Origin: Leifsonia sp. Root227
GTDB lineage: Bacteria > Actinomycetota > Actinomycetes > Actinomycetales > Microbacteriaceae
Direction of reading: 5' to 3'
Assembly: GCF_001428745.1 (NCBI RefSeq)
Contig: NZ_LMIO01000004.1
Span: 434,001 to 498,000, forward strand
Length of the DNA: 64,000 nucleotides
Shown here: piece after piece, positions 57,242 through 64,000 of the stretch
How the letters are laid out: each line of letters begins with the position of its first letter
Position numbering within the stretch: the first letter of the stretch is position 1
Program-made: the position numbers and the translations under genes
Notes under the pieces: generated by a model
Seen by the model: only the letters and a program-made list of their open reading frames with translations
Databases searched by the model: none
What the model was told of the DNA's origin: nothing

Positions 57242-58069
57242 ATGGTCGTCCGTTCCGCTCTCGCCTGGCTCGCCGAGCACGCACTGCTCGTCGCGCTCGG
57301 CATCATCTTCCTCGTGCCCGTGGTGTTCGTCGCACTCACCTCTTTCATGGGCACCCAGCAGACGCTGACCGGCGCGCTCTGGCCATCGCCATGGGAGTTC
57401 GGGAACTACGCGAAAGCGTTCACGACCGCGCCTCTTGCGCTCTGGTTCGGCAATTCGTTCCTCTACGCGGCGCTCGCGACGGTGTTCATGCTAGTCTCGT
57501 CCGTACCGATGGCGTACGTGCTCGCGAAGGTGCGGTTCCGGTTCGAGAACGTCGTCTTCTTCGTCGTGATCATCGCTATGCTGCTACCGCCGCAGGTGAC
57601 GCAGGTCCCGCTCTATGTGATGTGGTCCGGACTCGGCCTGACCGGGACGCTCTGGCCGCTCATCCTGCCGCACCTGTTCGGCAGCGCCTTCTCGATCTTC
57701 CTCCTGCGTCAGTTCTTCGTGAGCCTACCGACCGAGTACGTCGACGCGGCCAGGATGGACGGCAACGGCGAGTGGGGCATCCTCACCAGAGTGATGGTCC
57801 CGATGGCCAAGCCAGGGATCGCCGCCGCCTCGATCTTCATGTTCTTCCAGTGCTGGAACGACTACTACGGCCCCTTGCTCTACTCGTCCGAGAACCCGTC
57901 GAGCTGGCCTGTCGCCTACGGTCTTGCCAGCTTCCACGGATCGCACTCGACCGACTGGGGAGTGATCATGGCCGTCACAACGCTGGCGACGCTTCCCGTC
58001 GTGCTCGTCTTCTTCTTCGCCCAGCGAACCTTCGTCGAGGGCATTACCCTCACGGGGATCAAGGGCTGA
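57242..58069 (+). CDS. Carbohydrate ABC transporter permease (MalG type)
   Basis: 275 residues from ATG 57242, because GAGGTGA, a near-perfect ribosome site, ends five bases before it; GTG 57233 in the same frame is possible. Six membrane helices; EAA-loop region EYVDAARMDGNGEWGILTRV. Ends VEGITLTGIKG as usual for the family. Completes the transporter with the two genes upstream. Confidence 0.93.
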   Translation: MVVRSALAWLAEHALLVALGIIFLVPVVFVALTSFMGTQQTLTGALWPSPWEFGNYAKAFTTAPLALWFGNSFLYAALATVFMLVSSVPMAYVLAKVRFRFENVVFFVVIIAMLLPPQVTQVPLYVMWSGLGLTGTLWPLILPHLFGSAFSIFLLRQFFVSLPTEYVDAARMDGNGEWGILTRVMVPMAKPGIAAASIFMFFQCWNDYYGPLLYSSENPSSWPVAYGLASFHGSHSTDWGVIMAVTTLATLPVVLVFFFAQRTFVEGITLTGIKG

Positions 58070-58101
58070 CCCGTACTTCACACCAACCTCTAGGAGCAAC
58101 T

Positions 58102-59385
58102 GTGTCCACTCGACCACTCGGCATCGGCATCGTCGGCGCCGGCTTCATCGCGCGCTTCCACGTTCGTTCGTGGGAGGGCATCCGCGGTTCCGACATCGTC
58201 GCCGTCGCCTCCCGCACTCAGGACAAGGCGGAGGCACTCGGCGCGTATGCGGAGGAGCTCGGCGTCGGTGTCGACGTCACCGCCTACGCCGACATCGCCG
58301 CCCTCGTCCGGGATCCCCGTGTCGACGCCGTCTGGGTGCTCACGCCGAACGACACCAGGGTCCAGGTGGTCCGGGCCGTCTGCGACGAAGTGGTGTCCGG
58401 CAGGGCGACCCTGATCGGCATCGCGGTCGAGAAACCGCTCGGCCGCAACCTGCGGGAGGCGAAAGCGGTCGCGGCAGCCGTGCGCGAAGCCGGCCTTCTG
58501 CATGGCTATCTGGAGAACCAGGTCTACGCGCCCCGCCTCACCAGGACCCGCGACCTGGTCTGGGCCCGCGGCGCAGCACCCTCGGGATCGCCGTACCTCG
58601 CCCGCTGCATCGAGGAGCACTCCGGGCCGCACTCCCAGTGGTTCTGGGATAGTGAAGCGCAGGGTGGAGGCGCTCTCAACGACCTCATGTGTCACTCCGT
58701 GGAGGCGGGTCGCTTCCTGCTAACTCCTCCCGGCGTCGACCCGGACGACTGGCTCACCCCGGTCTCGGTGACGGCCACGATCGCGTCACTCCGCTGGGGC
58801 CGGGAGGTGTACGCCTCGAAGCTCGAGCGGGACTACCCGGGCATCCAGGACTACCGGAGGACGCCCTCCGAGGACTATGCGAGCGCCACGTTCCGGTTCG
58901 TGAACGGCGACGGGGAACCGGTCGTCGTGGAAGCGACGACCTCGTGGGGGTACATCGGCGCCGGGATGCGGTTGTCGTTCGAACTCCTCGGTCCCGAGTA
59001 CTCGATGGCGGCCCACTCGCTGAAGGGCGACGCCGAGCTGTTCCTCTCGCGAGACCTCGACCAGGAACGCGGGGAGGACATGCTCGAGAAGCAGAACGCC
59101 GAACAGGGACTCATGCCTGTCATCGCGAACGAGCCGGCGGCGTACGGGTACGTCGCGGAGAACACGGCCATAACCCGGATGTTCGCGGCCGGGCGTCAGC
59201 CCCTCGAATCACTGGACAGCGGTGTCGCCGTGACGGAGCTCCTGATGGCGGCGTACTACGCCGCGGAAACGGAGACGGTTGTCAAATGGCCGGTGGATCT
59301 GGACGACTACATTCCCGCCGTCGCGAAGCGCGAGTGGCATCCGCGAGCAGAAAGCGCGATCGGAGCGGAGGTCGCTCATGTCTGA
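58102..59385 (+). CDS. Gfo/Idh/MocA family oxidoreductase
   Basis: 427 residues from GTG 58102, with AGGAG upstream. Rossmann loop GIVGAGFIARFH (residues 9-20), EKP in IAVEKPLGRN and GGGALNDLMCHS in the C-terminal domain. Longer than its neighbours in the family owing to an extended C-terminal part. Its stop overlaps the SIS isomerase start by 8 bp. Follows the transporter genes by 32 bp, so it should act on the imported sugar. Confidence 0.9.
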   Translation: MSTRPLGIGIVGAGFIARFHVRSWEGIRGSDIVAVASRTQDKAEALGAYAEELGVGVDVTAYADIAALVRDPRVDAVWVLTPNDTRVQVVRAVCDEVVSGRATLIGIAVEKPLGRNLREAKAVAAAVREAGLLHGYLENQVYAPRLTRTRDLVWARGAAPSGSPYLARCIEEHSGPHSQWFWDSEAQGGGALNDLMCHSVEAGRFLLTPPGVDPDDWLTPVSVTATIASLRWGREVYASKLERDYPGIQDYRRTPSEDYASATFRFVNGDGEPVVVEATTSWGYIGAGMRLSFELLGPEYSMAAHSLKGDAELFLSRDLDQERGEDMLEKQNAEQGLMPVIANEPAAYGYVAENTAITRMFAAGRQPLESLDSGVAVTELLMAAYYAAETETVVKWPVDLDDYIPAVAKREWHPRAESAIGAEVAHV

Positions 59386-60415
59386 AGCCATCAAGCAGAT
59401 CGGGTTCGCGGAGGGCCGGAGCGCCGAACTCCACGCGCTTCGCAGGGTCTCCGGTGAGGGCGAGCGGCTCATCGCCGACGTGTGGCGCGACGGATGGCGC
59501 CGCATCGTCCTCGCCGGGATCGGCGCCAGCTACGCGGCGCTGGCCACACCGCTGTACCAGCTCCGTGCAGCCGGCTTCGACGCCTACCGGTCCGACTGCT
59601 CCGACCTTCCAGTCGTTGCCGACCCGCGCCCGGATCTGCTGCTGGCGGTGTCGCAGAGCGGGCGCAGCCGGGAGACCACGGACGCGGCACAGCGTTTCGC
59701 GGATCGCCGCGTTGCGACCGTCGCCATCACGAACAGCGAGAGCAGCCCGCTGCGCTCGGCCGTCGAATCCTGCGTCACCCTCGGCGGCGCTCCCGACAGC
59801 AGGGTCTCGACCGTCGGCTTCGTGACCACGTTCACCGCTCTCGGGATGCTGACCGATCTGATCACAACCGGAGAGGTCGACCCAGGATGGTCGGACCTGG
59901 CCGCCACGATCGAGCGGGCTACTGAGTCCGCACGGGAGACCATCCGGGCCTTCGCCACCGACCACCTGGCGGACGGAGCTGTCGACGTCGTCGCGAGTGC
60001 GGCGCAGCTCACCAGCGCGGAAGCGATCGCACTGCTTTTCCGCGAGGGGCCGCTGGTCGCCTCCACTGCCTACGGCACACGCGGATATCTGCACGGGCCG
60101 ATGGACATCGCGGGCGGCCCGGTCAGTCACATCCTCATCGGGGGCGAACGCGAGCTCCAACTCGCCAGGCAACTGCAAGAGAAGACGGACTCCGTGCTTA
60201 TCGTTACCGACGAGTCGACACCGACACCCTTCGGCGTCCCCACGGTGACCGTTCCTGCCGGGCTCACCCCGAGCCAGCGTGCACTGGTCGAGATCTGCGT
60301 GCTTCAGGAACTCGTCGCGGCCGCCGCCACCGTGCGAGGCAACTCGGTCGACGACACTGTCTTCACCCGCCAAGACACCAAGATCGACGATCTGACGGAG
60401 TTGCGCCTCGACTGA
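59378..60415 (+). CDS. SIS-domain sugar isomerase/deaminase-like protein
   Basis: 345 residues. Sugar-phosphate loops GIGASYAAL (47-55) and SQSGRSRET near 92-100; second half with STAYGTRGYLHGPMD. It is a homologue of the protein at 820-1839, sharing the same loops and spacing. With the kinase at 50385 and the ROK-controlled transporter it would complete uptake, phosphorylation and isomerisation/deamination of an amino sugar (inference). Confidence 0.87.
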   Translation: MSEAIKQIGFAEGRSAELHALRRVSGEGERLIADVWRDGWRRIVLAGIGASYAALATPLYQLRAAGFDAYRSDCSDLPVVADPRPDLLLAVSQSGRSRETTDAAQRFADRRVATVAITNSESSPLRSAVESCVTLGGAPDSRVSTVGFVTTFTALGMLTDLITTGEVDPGWSDLAATIERATESARETIRAFATDHLADGAVDVVASAAQLTSAEAIALLFREGPLVASTAYGTRGYLHGPMDIAGGPVSHILIGGERELQLARQLQEKTDSVLIVTDESTPTPFGVPTVTVPAGLTPSQRALVEICVLQELVAAAATVRGNSVDDTVFTRQDTKIDDLTELRLD

Positions 60416-60469
60416 GTGTGGCGTCGGGGCTTTGGGCACGAGCCTGATCGTCTTAGCCGCAACCTCATC

Positions 60470-60725
60470 GCCAGGGGTGCAGCGAGGAGGGCCTCTGTGT
60501 GCTCGACCATTTCACGGGGGCCGTCATGCTGGCGGAGGGCCTCGCCGATGCGTTGGGCGGCCGTCCGGTAGGCGGGGCTGCCGGAGACCCTCCGCCATGC
60601 GCGCAGGATCGCCTGCCCAGGCGACGCGGGCTGCGACTTCCGGCTTGTCCAGGTCTCCGCCCGCGATCACCAGAGGCACGTCGTGGTGCAACGCAGCCAG
60701 CACTCCCCCACCGGCCGCAGCCCGT
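60470..60725 (-). pseudogene. Glycosyltransferase (UGT/MGT-like) C-terminal remnant
   Basis: On the minus strand one frame reads GGVLAALHHDVPLVIAGGDLDKPEVAARVAWAG, split here as GGVLAALHHDVPLVIAGG and DLDKPEVAARVAWAG, typical of the donor-binding end of macrolide/UDP-glycosyltransferases. After a break, another frame continues SPAYRTAAQRIGEALRQ and EMVEHTEALLAA, the natural C-terminus. A deletion with frameshift has removed the part between, and the N-terminal half is gone. Clearly a dead gene. Confidence 0.75.
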
Positions 60726-60839
60726 TCAGGTCGAACGGGTTCTGTCGGGCGTTTTGGCAGCATGTTAGCCATGACGAGCGTGTACATCACCGGAGCGGAG
60801 CGAAACGAGTCGCGGGACCCGGGTCCCGCAGGATCGACA

Positions 60840-61117
60840 GCACCTGCGCATCCACACCCCGCAGCGACGAGTTCCGCGTGCGGTGGGGCGCCCACAACGT
60901 GCGCAGGCACGGCACGGGCGTGAAGCGATTCCATCACGCGGTCGTCGGCGATCTGACACTCGCCTTCGAGGGTCTCGAGTCCACGGCGGAGCCAGAGCTG
61001 TCGTTCCTCATCTACACGGCAGAGCCTGGCTCGCCATCGGAAGAGCGGCTCCGCCTGCCCGCCAGCTGGGCGGCCGGCCGGCCCGCCGCCGGTGTGGATT
61101 CGCTCACCGCGCCGTAG
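60840..61117 (+). pseudogene. MmyB-type XRE regulator, C-terminal remnant
   Basis: The plus strand reads SDEFRVRWGAHNVRRHGTGV, KRFHHAVVGDLTLAFEGLES and IYTAEPGSPSEERLRLPASW to a stop at 61117, the end of the MmyB ligand domain. The helix-turn-helix and the rest of the sensor are missing. MmyB regulators are often divergent from glycosyltransferases or NmrA-type reductases, so this and the remnant on the left may be one decayed locus. Confidence 0.75.
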
Positions 61118-61175
61118 CGACCGCATCCAGTCGGATCCCGCTGCATCGCATCCCATCGCAGCGGAACACTTTTGC

Positions 61176-61212
61176 TTGCATAACGCGTCTGCCTACTGTA
61201 TACAGAATACAG
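61176..61212 (+). promoter_or_regulatory. Promoter with CTGTATACAG palindrome before third ABC operon
   Basis: -35 TTGCAT (61176-61181), 17 bp, -10 TATACA (61199-61204). The -10 lies within the perfect palindrome CTGTATACAG (61196-61205), followed by a further AATACAG. A repressor bound here would block the promoter directly. The start codon is 64 bp further on. Confidence 0.6.
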
Positions 61213-61275
61213 ACCAGGAGAGGCCTCACCCGTGGGCCCCCAATTGCAAGAGACACTTCAAGGAATGAGGTAGGC

Positions 61276-62574
61276 ATGTCTCGCGTCGACTCGAAGATGA
61301 GAAGGCTGGTGGCCGTGGGGGCGGCTGTCGCGATCGCACTCAGCATGGCAGCGTGTTCAGGGTCGGGATCGGGGGGATCGGGCAGCAAGACGGTCGTCTG
61401 GTCCACCTGGGGCACTCCGGAGGAGCTCGCCCGCTACAAGGACTTCGACAACACGTTCATGAAAGAGCACCCCGACATCAAGGTCGTGCTGCAGCCGGTC
61501 GCCGACTACGGCGACTACCACACCAAGCTCCTCGCCCAGCTCGCGTCCGGCACAGCACCGGATGTGTTCTACATCGGCGACGACAAGATCGGCCAGTTCG
61601 TCAACTCGAAGGCACTCATGCCGCTGACCGACCTGATGAACTCCAGCGCGAGCAAGACCAAGCCGGAGGACTTCGCGCAGGGGCTGTTCGGCGCCACCAA
61701 GAAGGGTGACCAGATCTACGCAGCCCCCAACGACTCCAACCCGGATGCGCTCTGGTACGACAAGGTCGCGCTCAAGAAGGCCGGTGTCACAGAAGACCCG
61801 GCCACCCTCGCCTCCGAGGGCAAATGGACGACGGCGACCTACCTCGACATGAACGAGAAGCTCAAGAAGGCCGGCCTCACCGGCTCGATGTTCTGGAACT
61901 ACTGGTCCACCCACTACTCCTGGATCTCGTCGCAGGGCGGCAAGGCGTTCGACGACTCGGGGAAGTTCGTCGCGAACACCGACCAGACCAGTGTGAAGGC
62001 GATGGATGTGCTGGCCAAGAACTTCCAGAACGGCACCTTCGTCGTCGCGGACACGCTTCCGCAGGGCGCAGGCGCCGACAGCGTCTTCGTCACCCACAAG
62101 GCCGGCTTCTTCGTCCAGGGCCGGTACACGATCGGCACCGTCACGTCGGCAGGAGACCCGGAGAACTACGACGTCGCTCCGTGGCCGACCCCGGACGGCA
62201 AGGCCGCCCCGACCGGCACAGCGGTGAGCTACCTCGCCATCAACGCCAAGACAAAGAACAAGGACGCGGCGTTCGAGTTCTGGACCAACTACCTGTCGGC
62301 AGCCGGCCAGACCGCGCGGTTGAAGGGCGGCGGCAACGCCGTCCCGTCGATCAAGGGCGCCGACTCCGTCGTGCTCGACGGCTATCCGAAGCACGCTCAG
62401 ACGCTGCTCGACATGCGCGACATCGGGTTCGAGGACTACGCGACGGAGGCATCCGTCCCCGGTCTCTCCAGCGACATCAGCGACAAGATGCTGGCGCTCT
62501 ACGAGGGCAAGGCGTCCACGAAGGCGACGCTCGACGACGTCGCAGCGATGATCAAGAGCAAGACAGGTAAGTAA
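61276..62574 (+). CDS. Extracellular sugar-binding lipoprotein of ABC transporter
   Basis: 432 residues from ATG 61276. Signal peptide ending in the lipobox-like MAAC (about residue 25), Gly/Ser linker, then solute-binding family 1 fold (KTVVWSTWGTPEELARYKDF; GTAPDVFYIGDD). Binds an unknown carbohydrate for the permeases that follow by 11 bp. Its promoter has a palindromic operator unlike the LacI-type sites to the left, so regulation is separate. Confidence 0.93.
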   Translation: MSRVDSKMRRLVAVGAAVAIALSMAACSGSGSGGSGSKTVVWSTWGTPEELARYKDFDNTFMKEHPDIKVVLQPVADYGDYHTKLLAQLASGTAPDVFYIGDDKIGQFVNSKALMPLTDLMNSSASKTKPEDFAQGLFGATKKGDQIYAAPNDSNPDALWYDKVALKKAGVTEDPATLASEGKWTTATYLDMNEKLKKAGLTGSMFWNYWSTHYSWISSQGGKAFDDSGKFVANTDQTSVKAMDVLAKNFQNGTFVVADTLPQGAGADSVFVTHKAGFFVQGRYTIGTVTSAGDPENYDVAPWPTPDGKAAPTGTAVSYLAINAKTKNKDAAFEFWTNYLSAAGQTARLKGGGNAVPSIKGADSVVLDGYPKHAQTLLDMRDIGFEDYATEASVPGLSSDISDKMLALYEGKASTKATLDDVAAMIKSKTGK

Positions 62575-62585
62575 GGGATCGACGC

Positions 62586-63566
62586 GTGAGTGCAATCCGA
62601 GGGTCGCTGACCGACACCCCCGACACGAGGGGGTCGGCGAAACCCGCAGGCACCGAGCCGGGCGGACTCCGAGGGGAGTCCGCCTGGCGGCGGCGCGACC
62701 GGCGCTGGGGCTACGTGTTCGTCGGCCCGCAGCTCATCGGCATGGCACTGTTCGTCGTGCTCCCGTTCGCGGCGAGCCTGGTGCTCGCCTTCGCCCAGTG
62801 GGATGGTCTGAACGACCTGAGCTGGGTGGGCTTCGACAACTTCCGCAACCAGCTAGCCGACCCGCTGTTCGGCAGGGCGATCGTCAACACCCTGCTCATC
62901 GCGGTCATCACCGTGCCGGTCGGGCTCGGCCTCGCCGTGGTGATCGCGGTGGCACTGGAGAAGCTGAAGACCAAGACGCTGTACCTGATCCTGTTCTTCG
63001 CCCCGGTGGTGACCTCGTCGGTCGCCGTCGCGATGATCTGGCAGCAGCTCTTCCGCAAGGACGGCGTGATCTCCGGCTTCATCGCCAGCGTGTTTCACGT
63101 TCCCGCGCCCGACTGGCTCGGCGACCCGCACCTCGCGCTCATCGCCGTCTGCATCGTCTCGATCTGGTCGTCCCTCGGTCTCAACGTGATCATCTTCCTG
63201 GCCGGGCTGCAGAACATCTCGCCCGCGGTCATCGAGGCGGCACGGATCGACGGGGCAGGCGCGCTCACGCTGTTCTTCCGCATCCGGATGCCGCTGCTGT
63301 CGCCGATCATGTTCTTCTCGTCGGTCATCGCGTTCATCAGCTCGCTGCAGACCTTCGACACCGTGTTCATCCTCACCGCGAACGCCGGCCCGGACAACGC
63401 CACCCGCACGATCGTCTACCACATCTACGATCTCGGCTTCGGCAAGTTCCAGTTCGGCCCGGCCAGTGCCGCGTCGGTGATCCTGCTGCTGATCACGCTC
63501 GTCATCACGGGCATCCAGTTCACGGCGCAGAAGAAGTTCGTCCACTACGAGGATGGTGCAGCATGA
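62586..63566 (+). CDS. Sugar ABC transporter permease (MalF type)
   Basis: 326 residues from GTG 62586. Charged N-terminal tail of about 45 residues, six membrane helices and EAA loop AVIEAARIDGAGALTLFFRI near 216-235. Stop overlaps the next permease by 4 bp. Confidence 0.93.
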   Translation: MSAIRGSLTDTPDTRGSAKPAGTEPGGLRGESAWRRRDRRWGYVFVGPQLIGMALFVVLPFAASLVLAFAQWDGLNDLSWVGFDNFRNQLADPLFGRAIVNTLLIAVITVPVGLGLAVVIAVALEKLKTKTLYLILFFAPVVTSSVAVAMIWQQLFRKDGVISGFIASVFHVPAPDWLGDPHLALIAVCIVSIWSSLGLNVIIFLAGLQNISPAVIEAARIDGAGALTLFFRIRMPLLSPIMFFSSVIAFISSLQTFDTVFILTANAGPDNATRTIVYHIYDLGFGKFQFGPASAASVILLLITLVITGIQFTAQKKFVHYEDGAA

Positions 63567-64000
63567 CCACCGCCGTCAGAACCGCATCCGCCCAGGCTCC
63601 CGCGCCCGGCTCCGCTCCCGCAGGGCCGCAGAAAGCGTCCCGCGAGGGCCGTGCAGGCGCACGCACCCGCAAGACGATCCTGCACATCGTGCTGGCGCTC
63701 GGCGGCATCGCGATGGTCTTCCCGTTCATCTGGATGCTCATCACCTCCTTCAAGACGCTGCCCCAGCTCCTCAACGACCCGCTGAGCTTCCTGCCGCAGC
63801 CGTTCACCTTCCAGAACTACGTGGATGCGTGGAACGACGCCCCGTTCGCGCAGGCGTACGTCAACAGCATCTACATCGCGATCCTCGTGGTCATCGGCAC
63901 GCTGATCACGGCAGCGATGGCCGGGTACGCGTTCGCGCGTATCAAGTTCCGAGGCAGCCGGGTGCTGTTCATCGTGTTCCTCGCCACGCAGATGATCCCG
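63563..64000 (+). CDS. Carbohydrate ABC transporter permease (MalG type), cut by window end
   Basis: The first 146 residues are in the window. An Ala/Pro-rich cytoplasmic tail of about 30 residues precedes membrane helices from ILHIVLALGGIAMVFPFIWM onward. The frame is open at base 64000, before the EAA loop. Pairs with the permease just upstream. Confidence 0.9.
   Translation, partial: MTTAVRTASAQAPAPGSAPAGPQKASREGRAGARTRKTILHIVLALGGIAMVFPFIWMLITSFKTLPQLLNDPLSFLPQPFTFQNYVDAWNDAPFAQAYVNSIYIAILVVIGTLITAAMAGYAFARIKFRGSRVLFIVFLATQMIP

Overview
The window is high-GC DNA with the gene style of an actinobacterium, most likely a member of the Microbacteriaceae (inference). Supporting signs are dense coding, many GTG starts, frequent 4-bp start/stop overlaps (ATGA, GTGA), leaderless genes whose start codon lies about six bases after a TANNNT box, sugar ABC transporters without their own ATPase, and many LacI/ROK regulators. 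There are no rRNA or tRNA genes, no CRISPR array and no transposase that I can see.

Layout. 1-7.0 kb (+): a truncated Gfo/Idh oxidoreductase, a SIS sugar isomerase, a BadF-type amino-sugar kinase, an aldehyde dehydrogenase, a small membrane protein and two tandem LacI repressors. 7.0-13.0 kb (-): a hydroxyacid dehydrogenase, an aldehyde dehydrogenase and a sugar ABC transporter (binding protein and two permeases) behind a promoter with two LacI-type operators. 13.1-18.3 kb (+): a ThuA-like protein, then an operon of Gfo/Idh oxidoreductase, DUF993 aldolase-like protein, TIM-barrel isomerase and glycerate kinase behind a strong promoter with its own LacI operator. Together 1-18 kb looks like a catabolic island for an oxidised or amino sugar, or a glycoside.

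18.3-36 kb is a housekeeping/accessory mix: YciI protein, ATP-dependent DNA ligase, secreted lipase, SDR, SNF2 helicase, an NDH-like flavoprotein with a SigJ-type sigma factor, a secreted HNH nuclease with Excalibur domain, two class A beta-lactamase-like genes around a LysR regulator, an S66 (MccF-like) peptidase and a membrane glycosyltransferase. 35.4-42.8 kb is a redox block: a two-component system, a COG4705 membrane protein, a ferric-reductase-like flavocytochrome, an FMN-binding lipid-side protein, a frameshifted apbE (the enzyme that should load that FMN), and a second two-component system.

43.2-50.4 kb carries a HTH/PIN toxin-antitoxin pair with lower GC, several single enzymes, and a decayed stretch (48.8-50.4 kb) containing the C-terminal tip of an RHS/YD-repeat protein followed by small membrane proteins, one apparently frameshifted. 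50.4-64 kb is a second sugar island: a BadF-type kinase and two Gfo/Idh proteins (-), divergent from a ROK regulator, then ABC transporter, Gfo/Idh and SIS isomerase (+). This repeats the SIS + kinase + Gfo/Idh logic of the left end. After two pseudogene remnants (a glycosyltransferase and an MmyB-type regulator) a third sugar ABC transporter begins and runs off the right edge.

Broken or odd items worth attention: the apbE frameshift, the RHS tip region, a 68-bp palindromic repeat found twice, 15-bp tandem repeats near gene ends, and a consistent operator (consensus GGAATGCGCATTCC) that links one LacI repressor to the 7-14 kb genes.
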